Origin: a bacterium
Lineage (GTDB): Bacteria > Chloroflexota > Anaerolineae > Caldilineales > Caldilineaceae
NCBI GenBank assembly: GCA_016124945.1
Contig: WGMT01000080.1
Span: 1 to 61,854 of the forward strand
Length of the DNA: 61,854 bases
Direction of reading: 5' to 3'
Part shown: positions 1-8,102 of the stretch, piece by piece
Numbering within the stretch: the first letter of the stretch is position 1
Layout: each line of letters starts with the position of its first letter
Notes under the pieces: generated by a model
What the model was told of the DNA's origin: nothing
Seen by the model: only the letters and a program-made list of their open reading frames with translations
Databases searched by the model: none
Position numbers and translations under genes: made by a program

Positions 1-328
1 CCAGAAGGAAGTGCTTGAGCCGAGAGGCCCAGGGCTGATTCCCCTGTTCTTGCATGGCGTTGAGATCTCGCAGCAGATGGGCATTGCACAGCGCATGTTC
101 ACACTGTGTGTACTGCCAGTAGGCTGACCAGTGATCGTGATACGCAACGCCTTCGAAACGAGACAGAATCCCGATGGCTTTGGTCGCTTTCTGCCCACGG
201 GCCGGATGAGGCGCATAATAGGTCAGCGAACGGCTGCTGGCACTATGTAGCCACTGACGGCTACCTTCGATGTAGAAGCCACTCTCGTCAAAGTGCAATA
301 TATCGATTTGAAACAACCAATCATTACG
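1..328 (-). pseudogene. IS66-family transposase remnant
   Basis: Reading the minus strand from about 328 to the window edge gives an uninterrupted stretch typical of the DDE domain of IS66 transposases: HFDESGF near the start, then WLHSAS, HDHWSAY and HALCNAHLLRDLN. These match the family's acidic catalytic motif and the conserved NAHLLR block. The frame is closed by a stop (TAA, complement of 329-331) just before the homology, so the N-terminal half (helix-turn-helix and zinc-finger part) is missing. The other end runs off the window. It is read as a decayed insertion sequence; no terminal inverted repeat was located on the inner side. Confidence 0.8.
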
Positions 329-462
329 TTATCATGACCCTTCCCGTTTCTCAACCTGAAATTCTTACCTTTTCCAGCTTGTATCAGTAAAGGAGTGAAT
401 CTCAGGGAATGATGTATGGCAAGGAACATGAACCTAATGGGTACAAGTGTATCTGTGCTCAC

Positions 463-492
463 TTGACCGCAAGAGGATAAACCATGTATCGT
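463..492 (+). promoter_or_regulatory. Candidate sigma-70 promoter of the rib operon
   Basis: TTGACC at 463-468 and TATCGT at 487-492 are separated by 18 bp. Transcription would start around 498-502, just before the FMN aptamer at 511. The position fits, but the -10 hexamer is weak and no experiment supports it. Confidence 0.4.
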
Positions 493-510
493 TTTACTAA
501 TCGAATATTC

Positions 511-665
511 ACCTTCGGGGCAGGGTGAGGGGGAAACCCCAATTCCCGATCGGCAGTGATCCAGCGTGAGCTGGTAAGCCTGCGAGCGGCGGCAGTTCAA
601 TCTGCCAATGCAGGAGAGCGGTGAGAGACCGACGCCGACGGTATAGTCCGGATGAAAGAAGGGTA
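511..665 (+). ncRNA. FMN riboswitch (RFN element)
   Basis: The sequence carries the conserved RFN core. It opens with CTTCGGGGCAGGGTGA and ends with GACGGTATAGTCCGGATGAA followed by AGAAGG, which pairs with the opening CCTTC to close the P1 stem. The conserved CGGCAGTGA, AGCCTGCGAGC and CCGACGCCGACGG segments lie between. It sits directly upstream of ribD and is followed by strong hairpins with T-runs, so FMN binding probably controls premature termination of the riboflavin operon. Confidence 0.95.
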
Positions 666-718
666 CAACAGTGGTGCAGCCAAGTTTACGGACTGTACCT
701 GTTTGTAGTGGCCATGTC

Positions 719-751
719 CCGGAGAGGTTTTTGCCTCTCCGGTTTTTGTTT
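719..751 (+). terminator. Riboswitch expression-platform terminator
   Basis: A perfect 9-bp stem (CCGGAGAGG / CCTCTCCGG) with a 6-nt loop is followed by TTTTTGTTT. It lies 54 nt after the FMN aptamer and before any start codon of ribD, the usual place of the regulated terminator of an FMN riboswitch. Confidence 0.85.
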
Positions 752-773
752 GGCGCGCCAACAGGCTACCGAA

Positions 774-797
774 AGCAGGCTGTCACTCCTGCTTTTT
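774..797 (+). terminator. Second hairpin in the ribD leader
   Basis: AGCAGG (774-779) pairs with CCTGCT (788-793), followed by a T-run at 793-797. The stem is short, so this may be a weak terminator or part of a larger leader fold between the two stronger hairpins. Confidence 0.45.
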
Positions 798-802
798 CGC
801 CT

Positions 803-835
803 GCCCCGCACTCTTGTAGCGGGGCTTTTTGTTTT
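803..835 (+). terminator. Third leader hairpin, intrinsic terminator
   Basis: GCCCCGC (803-809) pairs with GCGGGGC (819-825), followed at once by TTTTTGTTTT. It ends only 10 nt before the chosen ribD start. Together with the hairpins at 719 and 774 it makes a tandem set in the leader, which could tighten control or be the regulated terminator itself. Confidence 0.7.
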
Positions 836-844
836 CAGAAAGGG

Positions 845-2065
845 ATGACGGTGGAAAAGACATTGGGCGGACTTGTAGATGCGATAGCAGCGCCATCCTC
901 GTTTATGCAACGAGCACTGGCGCTGGCCATACAAGCCAGAGGACACTGCCATCCCAATCCCATGGTGGGATGCGTGCTGGTCAAAGATGATGAAGTTGTT
1001 GGAGAAGGGTGGCACCAGAAAGCAGGTGGCGCCCATGCAGAAACACATGCTCTGGCGTCAGCAGGATGCGCAGCACAAGGATCAACAGCCTATGTTACGC
1101 TTGAGCCTTGTAACCACTGGGGACGCACCCCACCCTGTACACAGGCATTGATCGAGGCAGGGGTAAAGCGGGTAGTAATTGCCCAGCGCGATCCGAATCC
1201 AATCGCAACCGGCGGCGTTGAGGTGCTGCGGTCGGCCGGCATTGAGGTAGTTTTAGGGGACGGCAGAGCGGAAGCGGCGCTGCTGAACGAACGCTGGTTA
1301 ACCTACATGGAAAAGCGACGCCCGTTCGTACATCTGAAGATAGCCATGAGTCTGGACGGCAAAGTTGCCACCTGTAATGGCGAAAGCCGCTGGATCACGG
1401 GGACCGCGGCGCGGGGGCTTGTCCACCAGTGGCGAGACAGCCACGAAGCAGTCTTGGTAGGCGCCAATACCGTCCGCCAGGACAACGCCGCACTCACGGC
1501 TCGTCTGAATCCACAGCAACTCGATGGTCCTTTCCCGATTCGCCAACCGATACGGGTTGTTATTGCCGGGCACCGACCACTTCCACCAAAAGCACAGCTT
1601 TTCCAGGACGGTCTGGCACAGACACTCATCGTCACCACCGATGAGCATGCCCACGTACATAAGCCAATACTGGCTTCATCTACAGGAACGGTAGAACTTA
1701 TCCGCTTGCCGGGTGTTGCAGGATATCCCGAACCGGCGGCGTTACTTGCTTACCTACATCGGCAGGAAGTGGTTGGTCTACTGATTGAAGGAGGACCACA
1801 GACGGCGGCATCGTTTCTCAATGCAGGGCTGGTGGATCGATTGAGCCTTTTTATTGCACCCAAGCTGCTAGGCCCAAATGGCCTCTCTGCATTTCGCCAG
1901 ACGGATGTCACCGACCTACAGGACGCCCCCGCACTGGAAGAGATGCAAACCCAACAGGTTGGGGCCGATCTATACGTAACAGGAAAACCTGTCCACCGAG
2001 TATCAGCCTATGACACATCACCCCTGGAGAGAACAACGTGTTTACCGGAATCGTTGAAGAATTAG
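845..2065 (+). CDS. ribD: RibD, bifunctional deaminase/reductase of riboflavin synthesis
   Basis: About 406 residues. The N-terminal cytidine-deaminase-like domain carries the zinc motifs HAE (H64, E66) and PCNHWGRTPPC (C89, C98) and converts the pyrimidinone amine. The C-terminal reductase domain starts near RPFVHLKIAMSLDGK and includes GESRWITG, a VGANTVRQDN segment and LLIEGGPQTAASF, the usual NADPH-binding pattern. The frame is open from 671, but the first 58 codons would read through the leader hairpins, so ATG 845 is preferred; ATG 905 is also possible and sits just before the conserved MQRALALA. The stop lies 28 nt inside ribE, which suggests translational coupling. First gene of the FMN-riboswitch operon. 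Confidence 0.95.
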   Translation: MTVEKTLGGLVDAIAAPSSFMQRALALAIQARGHCHPNPMVGCVLVKDDEVVGEGWHQKAGGAHAETHALASAGCAAQGSTAYVTLEPCNHWGRTPPCTQALIEAGVKRVVIAQRDPNPIATGGVEVLRSAGIEVVLGDGRAEAALLNERWLTYMEKRRPFVHLKIAMSLDGKVATCNGESRWITGTAARGLVHQWRDSHEAVLVGANTVRQDNAALTARLNPQQLDGPFPIRQPIRVVIAGHRPLPPKAQLFQDGLAQTLIVTTDEHAHVHKPILASSTGTVELIRLPGVAGYPEPAALLAYLHRQEVVGLLIEGGPQTAASFLNAGLVDRLSLFIAPKLLGPNGLSAFRQTDVTDLQDAPALEEMQTQQVGADLYVTGKPVHRVSAYDTSPLERTTCLPESLKN

Positions 2066-2682
2066 GCCGGATCCGCCACCTGCGCACCGGATCACAAGAA
2101 GCGCGCATGGAGATTATTGCCCGCCGTGTCCTTGAAGATGCGGCCATCGGCGATAGCATTGCCGTAAACGGCGTCTGCCTGACCGTCACAGCGTTGGGTA
2201 TGGACAGCTTTACTGTGGACCTGAGCGCCGAAACGCTGCGCCGCACCAATCTAGGTGAGCTCCATCCCGGTTCACATATAAATCTGGAGCGGTCGCTTTC
2301 CTTCGGAGGTAAAGTGGGCGGCCACTTTGTGCAAGGGCATGTAGACGGCGTAGGACGTGTTGCCGAGGTGAAACCTGAAGGCGGGGGAAAACTAGTGCGC
2401 TTCCGCGCCCCTGCTGAAGTCATGCGCTACATTGTCTCAAAAGGTTACGTTGGCGTAGATGGGATGAGCCTGACTGTGGTGGAACCTGACACCACAAGTT
2501 TTGCCGTGGCATTCATTCCACATACGCTGGCCCACACTAGCGCCCAATTCTACCGCCCTGGGGTACACGTCAACCTAGAAGCCGATGTGTTGGGCAAGTA
2601 TGTCGAAAAGTTTGTTACAGGGCGTTCAGCGGGGTATCGTGGGGTGACACAGGATCTATTGAAAGAAGCGGGGTTCATCTAA
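2038..2682 (+). CDS. ribE: Riboflavin synthase, alpha chain
   Basis: 214 residues starting with GTG and the family signature MFTGIVEELG. Two lumazine-binding repeats are visible. The first has VNGVCLTV, SAETLRRTNLG and GGHFVQGHVDGVG. The second has SKGYVGVDGMSLTV and FIPHTLAHTS. The protein dismutates two 6,7-dimethyl-8-ribityllumazine molecules into riboflavin and an amino-uracil. The start overlaps ribD by 28 nt, and the stop overlaps the ribB start by one base (TAATG). The length is normal for the family. The N-terminal MFTGIVEE is so conserved in the family that the GTG start is secure. Confidence 0.96.
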   Translation: MFTGIVEELGRIRHLRTGSQEARMEIIARRVLEDAAIGDSIAVNGVCLTVTALGMDSFTVDLSAETLRRTNLGELHPGSHINLERSLSFGGKVGGHFVQGHVDGVGRVAEVKPEGGGKLVRFRAPAEVMRYIVSKGYVGVDGMSLTVVEPDTTSFAVAFIPHTLAHTSAQFYRPGVHVNLEADVLGKYVEKFVTGRSAGYRGVTQDLLKEAGFI

Positions 2683-3392
2683 TGCAAGAAGCTAGAAATT
2701 ATCGAGAAAATCGTGAAATTGTTGATGAAGTTTCTCTGGCAGAGGGAATGAGCACCATTGAAAATGCCATCGCAGCCTTTCGTCGTGGGGAAATGCTCGT
2801 CGTCGTCGACGATGCAGATCGGGAGAATGAAGGCGATTTAATTCAGGCGGCGGAGCATGCCACGGCTGAAAGCATCAACTTCATGGCACGCATGGCCTGT
2901 GGTTTGATCTGCATTGCCATGAGTGGTGAACGACTGGATCAACTGCAGATTCCCTTGATGGTGCAGAACAATCAGACACCGCACGGCACCGCATTTACGG
3001 TCAGCGTAGAGGCGGCGCATGGGATCACCACGGGGATCAGCGCCGCCGACCGCGCCAGGACAATCCAGGTGTTGGTCGATCCCTGTAGCACACCCAACGA
3101 TCTAGTACAGCCGGGCCATCTTTTCCCCCTACGTGCCCGATCCGGCGGTGTCCTAGCGCGGCCTGGTCACACCGAGGCAGGTGTAGATCTGGCAAGGCTG
3201 GCCGGTTTACAACCTGCCGCCACCATCTGCGAAATCATCAATGAGGACGGCAGCATGGCGCGTCTGCCAGATCTGCAGCGCTTTGCGGCCAACCACAATC
3301 TGCGGCTGATTTCAGTCGCACAGCTCGTCGCATTTCGGCGTCGCCTCGAATTGGTTACAACTAAATCAGTTCACACCACAAGGAATGGCTAA
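2682..3392 (+). CDS. ribB: 3,4-dihydroxy-2-butanone-4-phosphate synthase
   Basis: 236 residues. The metal and substrate motif DDADRENEGD is at residues 43-52, followed by the GITTGISAADRA segment, RPGHTEAGVDLARLAG and EIINEDGSMAR, which are the active-site blocks of RibB. It turns ribulose 5-phosphate into the four-carbon unit for lumazine. Many bacteria have a RibBA fusion of about 400 residues with a C-terminal GTP cyclohydrolase II; here the protein stops after the RibB part and ribH follows immediately. An internal start at MSTIENAI (2748) would remove a 22-residue N-terminal extension of uncertain reality. The gene lies in a tight operon between ribE and ribH. Confidence 0.95.
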   Translation: MQEARNYRENREIVDEVSLAEGMSTIENAIAAFRRGEMLVVVDDADRENEGDLIQAAEHATAESINFMARMACGLICIAMSGERLDQLQIPLMVQNNQTPHGTAFTVSVEAAHGITTGISAADRARTIQVLVDPCSTPNDLVQPGHLFPLRARSGGVLARPGHTEAGVDLARLAGLQPAATICEIINEDGSMARLPDLQRFAANHNLRLISVAQLVAFRRRLELVTTKSVHTTRNG

Positions 3393-3866
3393 ATGGGAAC
3401 CGTCTATGAAGGGAATTTTGTTGCGAGTGGTCATCGCTATGCAATCATCGTTAGCCGTTGGAATGAGTTCATCACCAGCAAGCTACTCGGTGGAGCACAG
3501 GATACACTGATTCGGCATGGCGTCGATCCTGATCAAATCGATATCGTCTGGGTGCCGGGCAGCTTTGAATTGCCGGCTGTTACCAAACGGGTGGCGAGTT
3601 GCGGTCGTTACGACGGCGTTATCTGCCTGGGCTGCTTGATCCGCGGCGGTACCATCCACTTTGATCTGATTGCCAACGAAGCCACGAAAGGGATTGGGCA
3701 GGTTGGTATGCAGAGCGAGGTACCTGTTACCTTCGGCGTCCTCACCACCGATACCATTGAGCAAGCCATCGAGCGCGCCGGGACAAAGGCGGGCAACAAA
3801 GGAGCAGAAGCGGCGATGGCAGCGATTGAGATGGTGAATCTATATCGTGCACTGGCCGCAACGTAA
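3393..3866 (+). CDS. ribH: 6,7-dimethyl-8-ribityllumazine synthase
   Basis: 157 residues. Family blocks seen are the N-terminal YEGNF and RWNEFIT, WVPGSFELP, LGCLIRGGTIHFD with the catalytic histidine, and FGVLTTDT near the end. It condenses the RibB product with the amino-uracil made through RibD. The ATG directly follows the ribB stop. Last gene of the operon; a long inverted repeat follows 20 nt after the stop. Confidence 0.96.
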   Translation: MGTVYEGNFVASGHRYAIIVSRWNEFITSKLLGGAQDTLIRHGVDPDQIDIVWVPGSFELPAVTKRVASCGRYDGVICLGCLIRGGTIHFDLIANEATKGIGQVGMQSEVPVTFGVLTTDTIEQAIERAGTKAGNKGAEAAMAAIEMVNLYRALAAT

Positions 3867-3886
3867 CAAATACTGAGCAATTTAAC

Positions 3887-3932
3887 GTCGATAAATCGAG
3901 GCTTGGTCGGTCTACATCCTCGATTTATCGAC
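3887..3932. terminator. 15-bp inverted repeat, likely bidirectional terminator
   Basis: The arms GTCGATAAATCGAGG (3887-3901) and CCTCGATTTATCGAC (3918-3932) are perfectly complementary with a 16-nt loop. It lies between the convergent ribH and SARP genes. No long T-run follows, so an intrinsic terminator is inferred from position and stem strength. Confidence 0.6.
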
Positions 3933-4003
3933 TCATATTCGCTAATGCCCTCAGCGCATCTCTCTACAAATCGCGCCGTCAGTGATTCCTTCCACGACGG
4001 CTT

Positions 4004-4036
4004 TCAATGCATAGACCATCAATGCATAGACCATCA
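4004..4036. repeat. 15-bp tandem duplication at the end of the SARP gene
   Basis: TCAATGCATAGACCA occurs at 4004-4018 and 4019-4033 and starts a third time at 4034. The third copy supplies the stop codon of the minus-strand regulator gene (complement of TCA), and each unit carries a potential in-phase stop, so the duplication lies just outside the gene. Confidence 0.7.
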
Positions 4037-7000
4037 ATGAAGTTCTTTCGCTATTACTCGTGATAGCTGCCTGCGCCAGCGGTTGCATTCAATATAGTCA
4101 TGTAAAATGCTTGCTCTTTCTTCTTCACCCCCCGCAGAACCATCTCTGTTCAGTTGCAGAATGTGATGATTCAGCAGTGCCTGCGCTTGCGCTGCTACTT
4201 CGACTGCATTTGGGTTTCCCGCAATGGAAAATCCCTGGTATGCGTTCCAATACAGTTGATAAGGAGACACCGCAGAGTTCCCATACGGTCGTTGCTGAAG
4301 ATACCTCCAAAGCAATTCTGCATGCATTTGCGCTTTGTCGATCCGGCCGTCAGCCAGACAGATTTGGGTATGGATGGACTGAATTTCTCCCCAAACGAAG
4401 TGATTCTCTAGTTTCGATTTCACCATCGGTTCTACACGTCGATGGAACTCCCGTACAGCCGTCTCTGCCGAAGTCAGCCTCCCCATGGCCGCCAAAATAT
4501 AAGACGCCAGACACAAAGCTTCGGCGCGCAGTGATGGCAGTTCACCGGCTTCACAGTAGTCCAACATTTCCTGACTGTAAAGGTATGCCTGCAGAAAATC
4601 ACCACTGAAGTATTCGGTTGCTGCCAACGCAGAAAGGCTTTTGGCATACCAATAACGGATCAATCCGTCTTGGGCGATTTTGCGTGCTTGAGTGGCATTT
4701 TGCCGTGCATCGTCATATCGCCCAAGGTAAAGATTCGCAAAAGCTTGGCCACATAGGCTTTCAGCGCTCGATACCGCATCGACGAAATGGGTTACAGAGA
4801 ATTGGACGGACTGAAAGTGGGCGAGCGACTGGAAGTACGTGCCATTGTAAATTCCGTAGTGGCCTGCCATCAGATACAAGCGTTCCTGGTTCATCCGGAG
4901 GTTGTGCCGCTTGCTCAATTCAAGCCCGCTCTGTAGCACCTCCTGTGCAGCACCAAACTCCCCCATATTCGAACAGATATTAGATAAGCGCACTGTCGCC
5001 TCAAGGATGCGGGCAATATCGCGTCGGTCTTCGTAAATCCTGAGTGAACGCCGTACTAATTGCTGTGCCTGGTTGAACTCACCTATATCATTGAGTAGGT
5101 CGCTTTCAACCAAATGTACAGCGGCAATGAGATCCTGCGCATTGCAGGCTTGGGCTGCCAGCAATGCATGCTGGCAACCCTTGTATCCCTCAGCGATCCT
5201 GCTTTCACGGTGCTGCCACTTAGCAAGCCACAGAAGCGCTGATGCCAAAAGAAAGTCATCCTGCAATTCCTCCGCCATATTGACCGCATTATTCAAGACT
5301 TCCAACGCTTGCTCATCCTGATTCAGCAGGAACAGAAGAGATCCCCAGGCCACATAGGCGCTCCCCATAAGTAAGAAATGGCACCGAGTCGAGCTCTTTC
5401 CCTTTAGCTTTGCAACCGTCTGTGCAAATAGGTGCACGCCTTCTTCCCACCGTCGGCTAAGTTCAAAGTAGCGCCATAGCGGTGTTAGTGCGGCCAGGAG
5501 TAGATCAACATCAGCGCACTGTACCCCACGGATCCATGCCGCTGTAAAGTCGCTTAACTGCGCCCCAATGGCATCAATAACACTAGCGACCGCATCAGTT
5601 GTGAGATTCTTACCTTGCCTGATGAGATGTGCCAACAAATAGTGTATGTACCGTTCCTCGGCCTCGGCGAACGGTACCTGCTCCATCTGATTCAAGGCGT
5701 ACTGACGAAGCAGGGGATGCATCGAGAAGTGCCCATCGTCCTGGCGTTCCAGTAAAGAGCGATCACACAACTCCATCAGCTCGCCCAACGTTGCCCCGGC
5801 CACAGCTTTGGCAGCCTCTGTACTGAAACGGGAGGCAAAGAGTGCGCAACTTGAGCTGATCGCATGTAAGCGTGGCGGTAAAAGACGCCAGGAGTAATCA
5901 AAGACATTCTTCATACTGGTGTCGTGATACGCCAAGGTATGAATCTCGAACTGTGAGGCCGCCAAATCTCCCGTAGCCTGCAACTGTGCCAGGATCTCTT
6001 TGCAGGTTGCGAAGCGGACCAGGTCGGCTGCCAATCTCACCGCCAAGGGCAATCCATCCACCCCCCGACAGATTGCAGCAATATCCTCGGCATTTGTCTC
6101 ATTGATCACAAAACGCCCGGTATGACGTTCCGCCCGAGTGCAAAAAAGGCGGACAGCACCGTTTTCTTTAATCGTCGGCAAATCTGCACCCAGCGGCGGT
6201 ACAGTCAACCCTGTGAGATGCAAGGTGTAGCCTTCAGCCAATGGCAGGCGATGACGACTGGTAAGGATCAGAACGATCTGCGGGTTAAGGGTGGCAACCG
6301 TCATGGCAAATTCGGCGATAGTATGCAAATGTTCAACATTGTCGAGTACTAGGAGCATTTCTCTAGATGCCAAAATCTTTAGTGTTTGCTCTGTTAGAGA
6401 CTGTGATGAAGAGACGCCGAAACCTAAGCCTAGCGCCTGGGCGACTGCATCCAGGATCTGCACGCTCTCTAACTGAGGTGTCGGGTCACCGCTGACATTG
6501 GCGAGAGAAATGAACCAGATACCATCTCTAAAATGAGGCAGCATTTCCCATGCAAAAGAGATGGCAAGTTGTGTTTTGCCTACGCCGCCAAGGCCCGTAA
6601 GTGTCACAATACGTTGATGGTTTTCCAAGATTTGGCGGCGTAGCTTGTCGGTTTCGGCAACCCGATCGATTAGGGCGTCGAAAACGACAGGTAGGTTGTT
6701 GGAGAGGGATGCACGTACAGCACCGATTTCGGGCAAAGTTTGGCTGGGTATGTTCAAGGCAGGCAAGCCACTTGTCGGTGCCGACATGTCCTGTGAAGCG
6801 CTGTGTACAGAAACCGTATATGTGTTGATTTGCTCAGGCACGACCAACGCCATCATTTCGGGAAGCGTAGCTTGCTGCTGAATCAACCGACTAAGTGCTT
6901 CACTCTGCGGGGAAGGCAGCACGCTAAGCTCATCTTGCAACACAGTTTCCAGTTTGGCGTACACATGCTGGGCGGCTGCGTACTCTCCTTGCGCAGCCAG

Positions 7001-7684
7001 GCAAACCATCTTATGCCGGTACGCCGTCTCAGACCATGGCAGTAGTGCCAGATGACGCTGTATCCACGCATCGGCACTTAGGTAGTCGCCTTCTCGTAAA
7101 TGATATTGCGTCAACCATGCCATACCGTTGACAGCCATTGCGTGCCGTTTGTCCGCTTGATAGCGAACCCAATCTTGATACTCAATTTCATCAATCACGA
7201 AACTACTTAAAAACTCGCCTTGATAGAGTGCCAAGGCGCGGGTCAGTTTTTGTGCAGCCGATGCACAGTGTTTCTCCGGCCCATGTGGCTGAATGGCCTC
7301 TGCCATAAGTGCATCAAAGAGGTGCACATCTACAAAGTCTATCTCTGGTTCGAGGATGAGCCCGACATGCTGACGAGTTGCCGATAGGAACATCGGCCTC
7401 TGCTCCGCCTTGCCGCCATTCGGATACAGAGCCACATCGAGGGTTTTGCGCAACCGCGCCAGCGTATTGCGCAGATTCACCAGCGCAACTTGCTCTGAGT
7501 AATCAGACCAGAGCAAAGTGGCCAGCTTCGTACGGGAGTGATGCTCGTTGGCATGCGTTGCCAGATAGGCAAGGAGTCCACGCACCTTATCAGAATCAAA
7601 TTTGTGTATCAGCTCAGAGTCAATCTGAATCTCAAATTGTCCCAATAATGTTATTTGTAGACGATACATTGTCACCCCATCCAT
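4034..7684 (-). CDS. SARP/AfsR-like transcriptional regulator with NTPase and TPR region
   Basis: 1216 residues. The N-terminus (about 1-100) reads as the OmpR-type winged helix of SARP proteins (MYRLQITLLGQFEI, then LLAYLATH and LATLLW.D). A bacterial transcriptional activator domain follows to about 270. A P-loop GLGGVGKT is near residue 362 and a Walker B MLLVLDNVEH near 441, as in AfsR-type STAND NTPases. The C-terminal half is helical and rich in TPR-like alanine/leucine repeats. No C-terminal LuxR helix is present. ATG at 7684 or 7669 could start it; the second has GGGGTG at a good distance. It is divergent from the 8103 protease gene, whose upstream region has SARP-type direct repeats, so that gene is a likely target. 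Confidence 0.88.
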   Translation of the reverse strand: MDGVTMYRLQITLLGQFEIQIDSELIHKFDSDKVRGLLAYLATHANEHHSRTKLATLLWSDYSEQVALVNLRNTLARLRKTLDVALYPNGGKAEQRPMFLSATRQHVGLILEPEIDFVDVHLFDALMAEAIQPHGPEKHCASAAQKLTRALALYQGEFLSSFVIDEIEYQDWVRYQADKRHAMAVNGMAWLTQYHLREGDYLSADAWIQRHLALLPWSETAYRHKMVCLAAQGEYAAAQHVYAKLETVLQDELSVLPSPQSEALSRLIQQQATLPEMMALVVPEQINTYTVSVHSASQDMSAPTSGLPALNIPSQTLPEIGAVRASLSNNLPVVFDALIDRVAETDKLRRQILENHQRIVTLTGLGGVGKTQLAISFAWEMLPHFRDGIWFISLANVSGDPTPQLESVQILDAVAQALGLGFGVSSSQSLTEQTLKILASREMLLVLDNVEHLHTIAEFAMTVATLNPQIVLILTSRHRLPLAEGYTLHLTGLTVPPLGADLPTIKENGAVRLFCTRAERHTGRFVINETNAEDIAAICRGVDGLPLAVRLAADLVRFATCKEILAQLQATGDLAASQFEIHTLAYHDTSMKNVFDYSWRLLPPRLHAISSSCALFASRFSTEAAKAVAGATLGELMELCDRSLLERQDDGHFSMHPLLRQYALNQMEQVPFAEAEERYIHYLLAHLIRQGKNLTTDAVASVIDAIGAQLSDFTAAWIRGVQCADVDLLLAALTPLWRYFELSRRWEEGVHLFAQTVAKLKGKSSTRCHFLLMGSAYVAWGSLLFLLNQDEQALEVLNNAVNMAEELQDDFLLASALLWLAKWQHRESRIAEGYKGCQHALLAAQACNAQDLIAAVHLVESDLLNDIGEFNQAQQLVRRSLRIYEDRRDIARILEATVRLSNICSNMGEFGAAQEVLQSGLELSKRHNLRMNQERLYLMAGHYGIYNGTYFQSLAHFQSVQFSVTHFVDAVSSAESLCGQAFANLYLGRYDDARQNATQARKIAQDGLIRYWYAKSLSALAATEYFSGDFLQAYLYSQEMLDYCEAGELPSLRAEALCLASYILAAMGRLTSAETAVREFHRRVEPMVKSKLENHFVWGEIQSIHTQICLADGRIDKAQMHAELLWRYLQQRPYGNSAVSPYQLYWNAYQGFSIAGNPNAVEVAAQAQALLNHHILQLNRDGSAGGEEERASILHDYIECNRWRRQLSRVIAKELH

Positions 7685-7686
7685 AA

Positions 7687-8102
7687 AGAAAGCACATCAT
7701 CAGGGCTTGCGAGACCCACGTAAGTTGCCGCTTAAGGCCGAATCAATCATGAGAAGCCTGTGGCATATCAACACACCCTAGTATGTGCATATGAGACACC
7801 TCATACCACCAGGATAGTTCTGGTTATCACTGTTAAATCCACCTAAATTGCCCCATAAAACGTCTGAATACCACCGCCTATCCCTGCAGATGATGCGATT
7901 TCGATGCGATCTGGATGCGATCTAGATGCGCATACTCGATATGCTATTCGTGTGGTGGCATAAAGTCTTTTTCTTGACATCACTGTGCATAGCAGTACGG
8001 CCACGCTAGCTGGGATTGTGGCGCCGGACGGCTGCGAATTTCAGGATAGTTTCTATGGAAAACCGAATATATTGAGCAGTTACACGAGGAGAGAACAATT
8101 TC
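7687..8102. other. Divergent regulatory region between the SARP and subtilase genes
   Basis: About 416 bp without a gene. It holds the 11-bp-phased direct repeats at 7892-7932, a -10-like hexamer at 7940, a separate TTGACA at 7974-7979 with only a poor -10 (TACGGC at 7996), and a ribosome-binding site GAGGAGAG at 8086-8093 before the ATG at 8103. Promoters for the minus-strand SARP gene must also lie here but were not identified. Confidence 0.6.
7892..7945 (+). promoter_or_regulatory. Four 11-bp-spaced direct repeats plus -10: candidate SARP operator
   Basis: GATGCGA/C occurs at 7892, 7903, 7914 and 7925, exactly 11 bp apart, one helical turn each. The first three copies read GATGCGAT and the fourth GATGCGCA. 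The last heptamer ends at 7931, and after 8 bp comes TATGCT (7940-7945). SARP proteins are known to bind heptameric direct repeats at 11-bp spacing with the last copy 8 bp from the -10, so this matches closely. The SARP regulator gene is divergent next door. Confidence 0.75.

Noticed and set aside
223..600. 125-codon minus-strand open frame over the riboswitch
   Set aside because: It overlaps the FMN aptamer and part of the IS66 remnant in a different frame from the transposase.
671..844. Extended ribD start at 671
   Set aside because: This would translate the three leader hairpins and part of the riboswitch platform; the protein similarity begins after 845.
7974..8001. TTGACA as the main promoter of the giant subtilase
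   Set aside because: A good -35 but only TACGGC as -10; the SARP-type arrangement 30 bp upstream is better, though a second promoter is not excluded.
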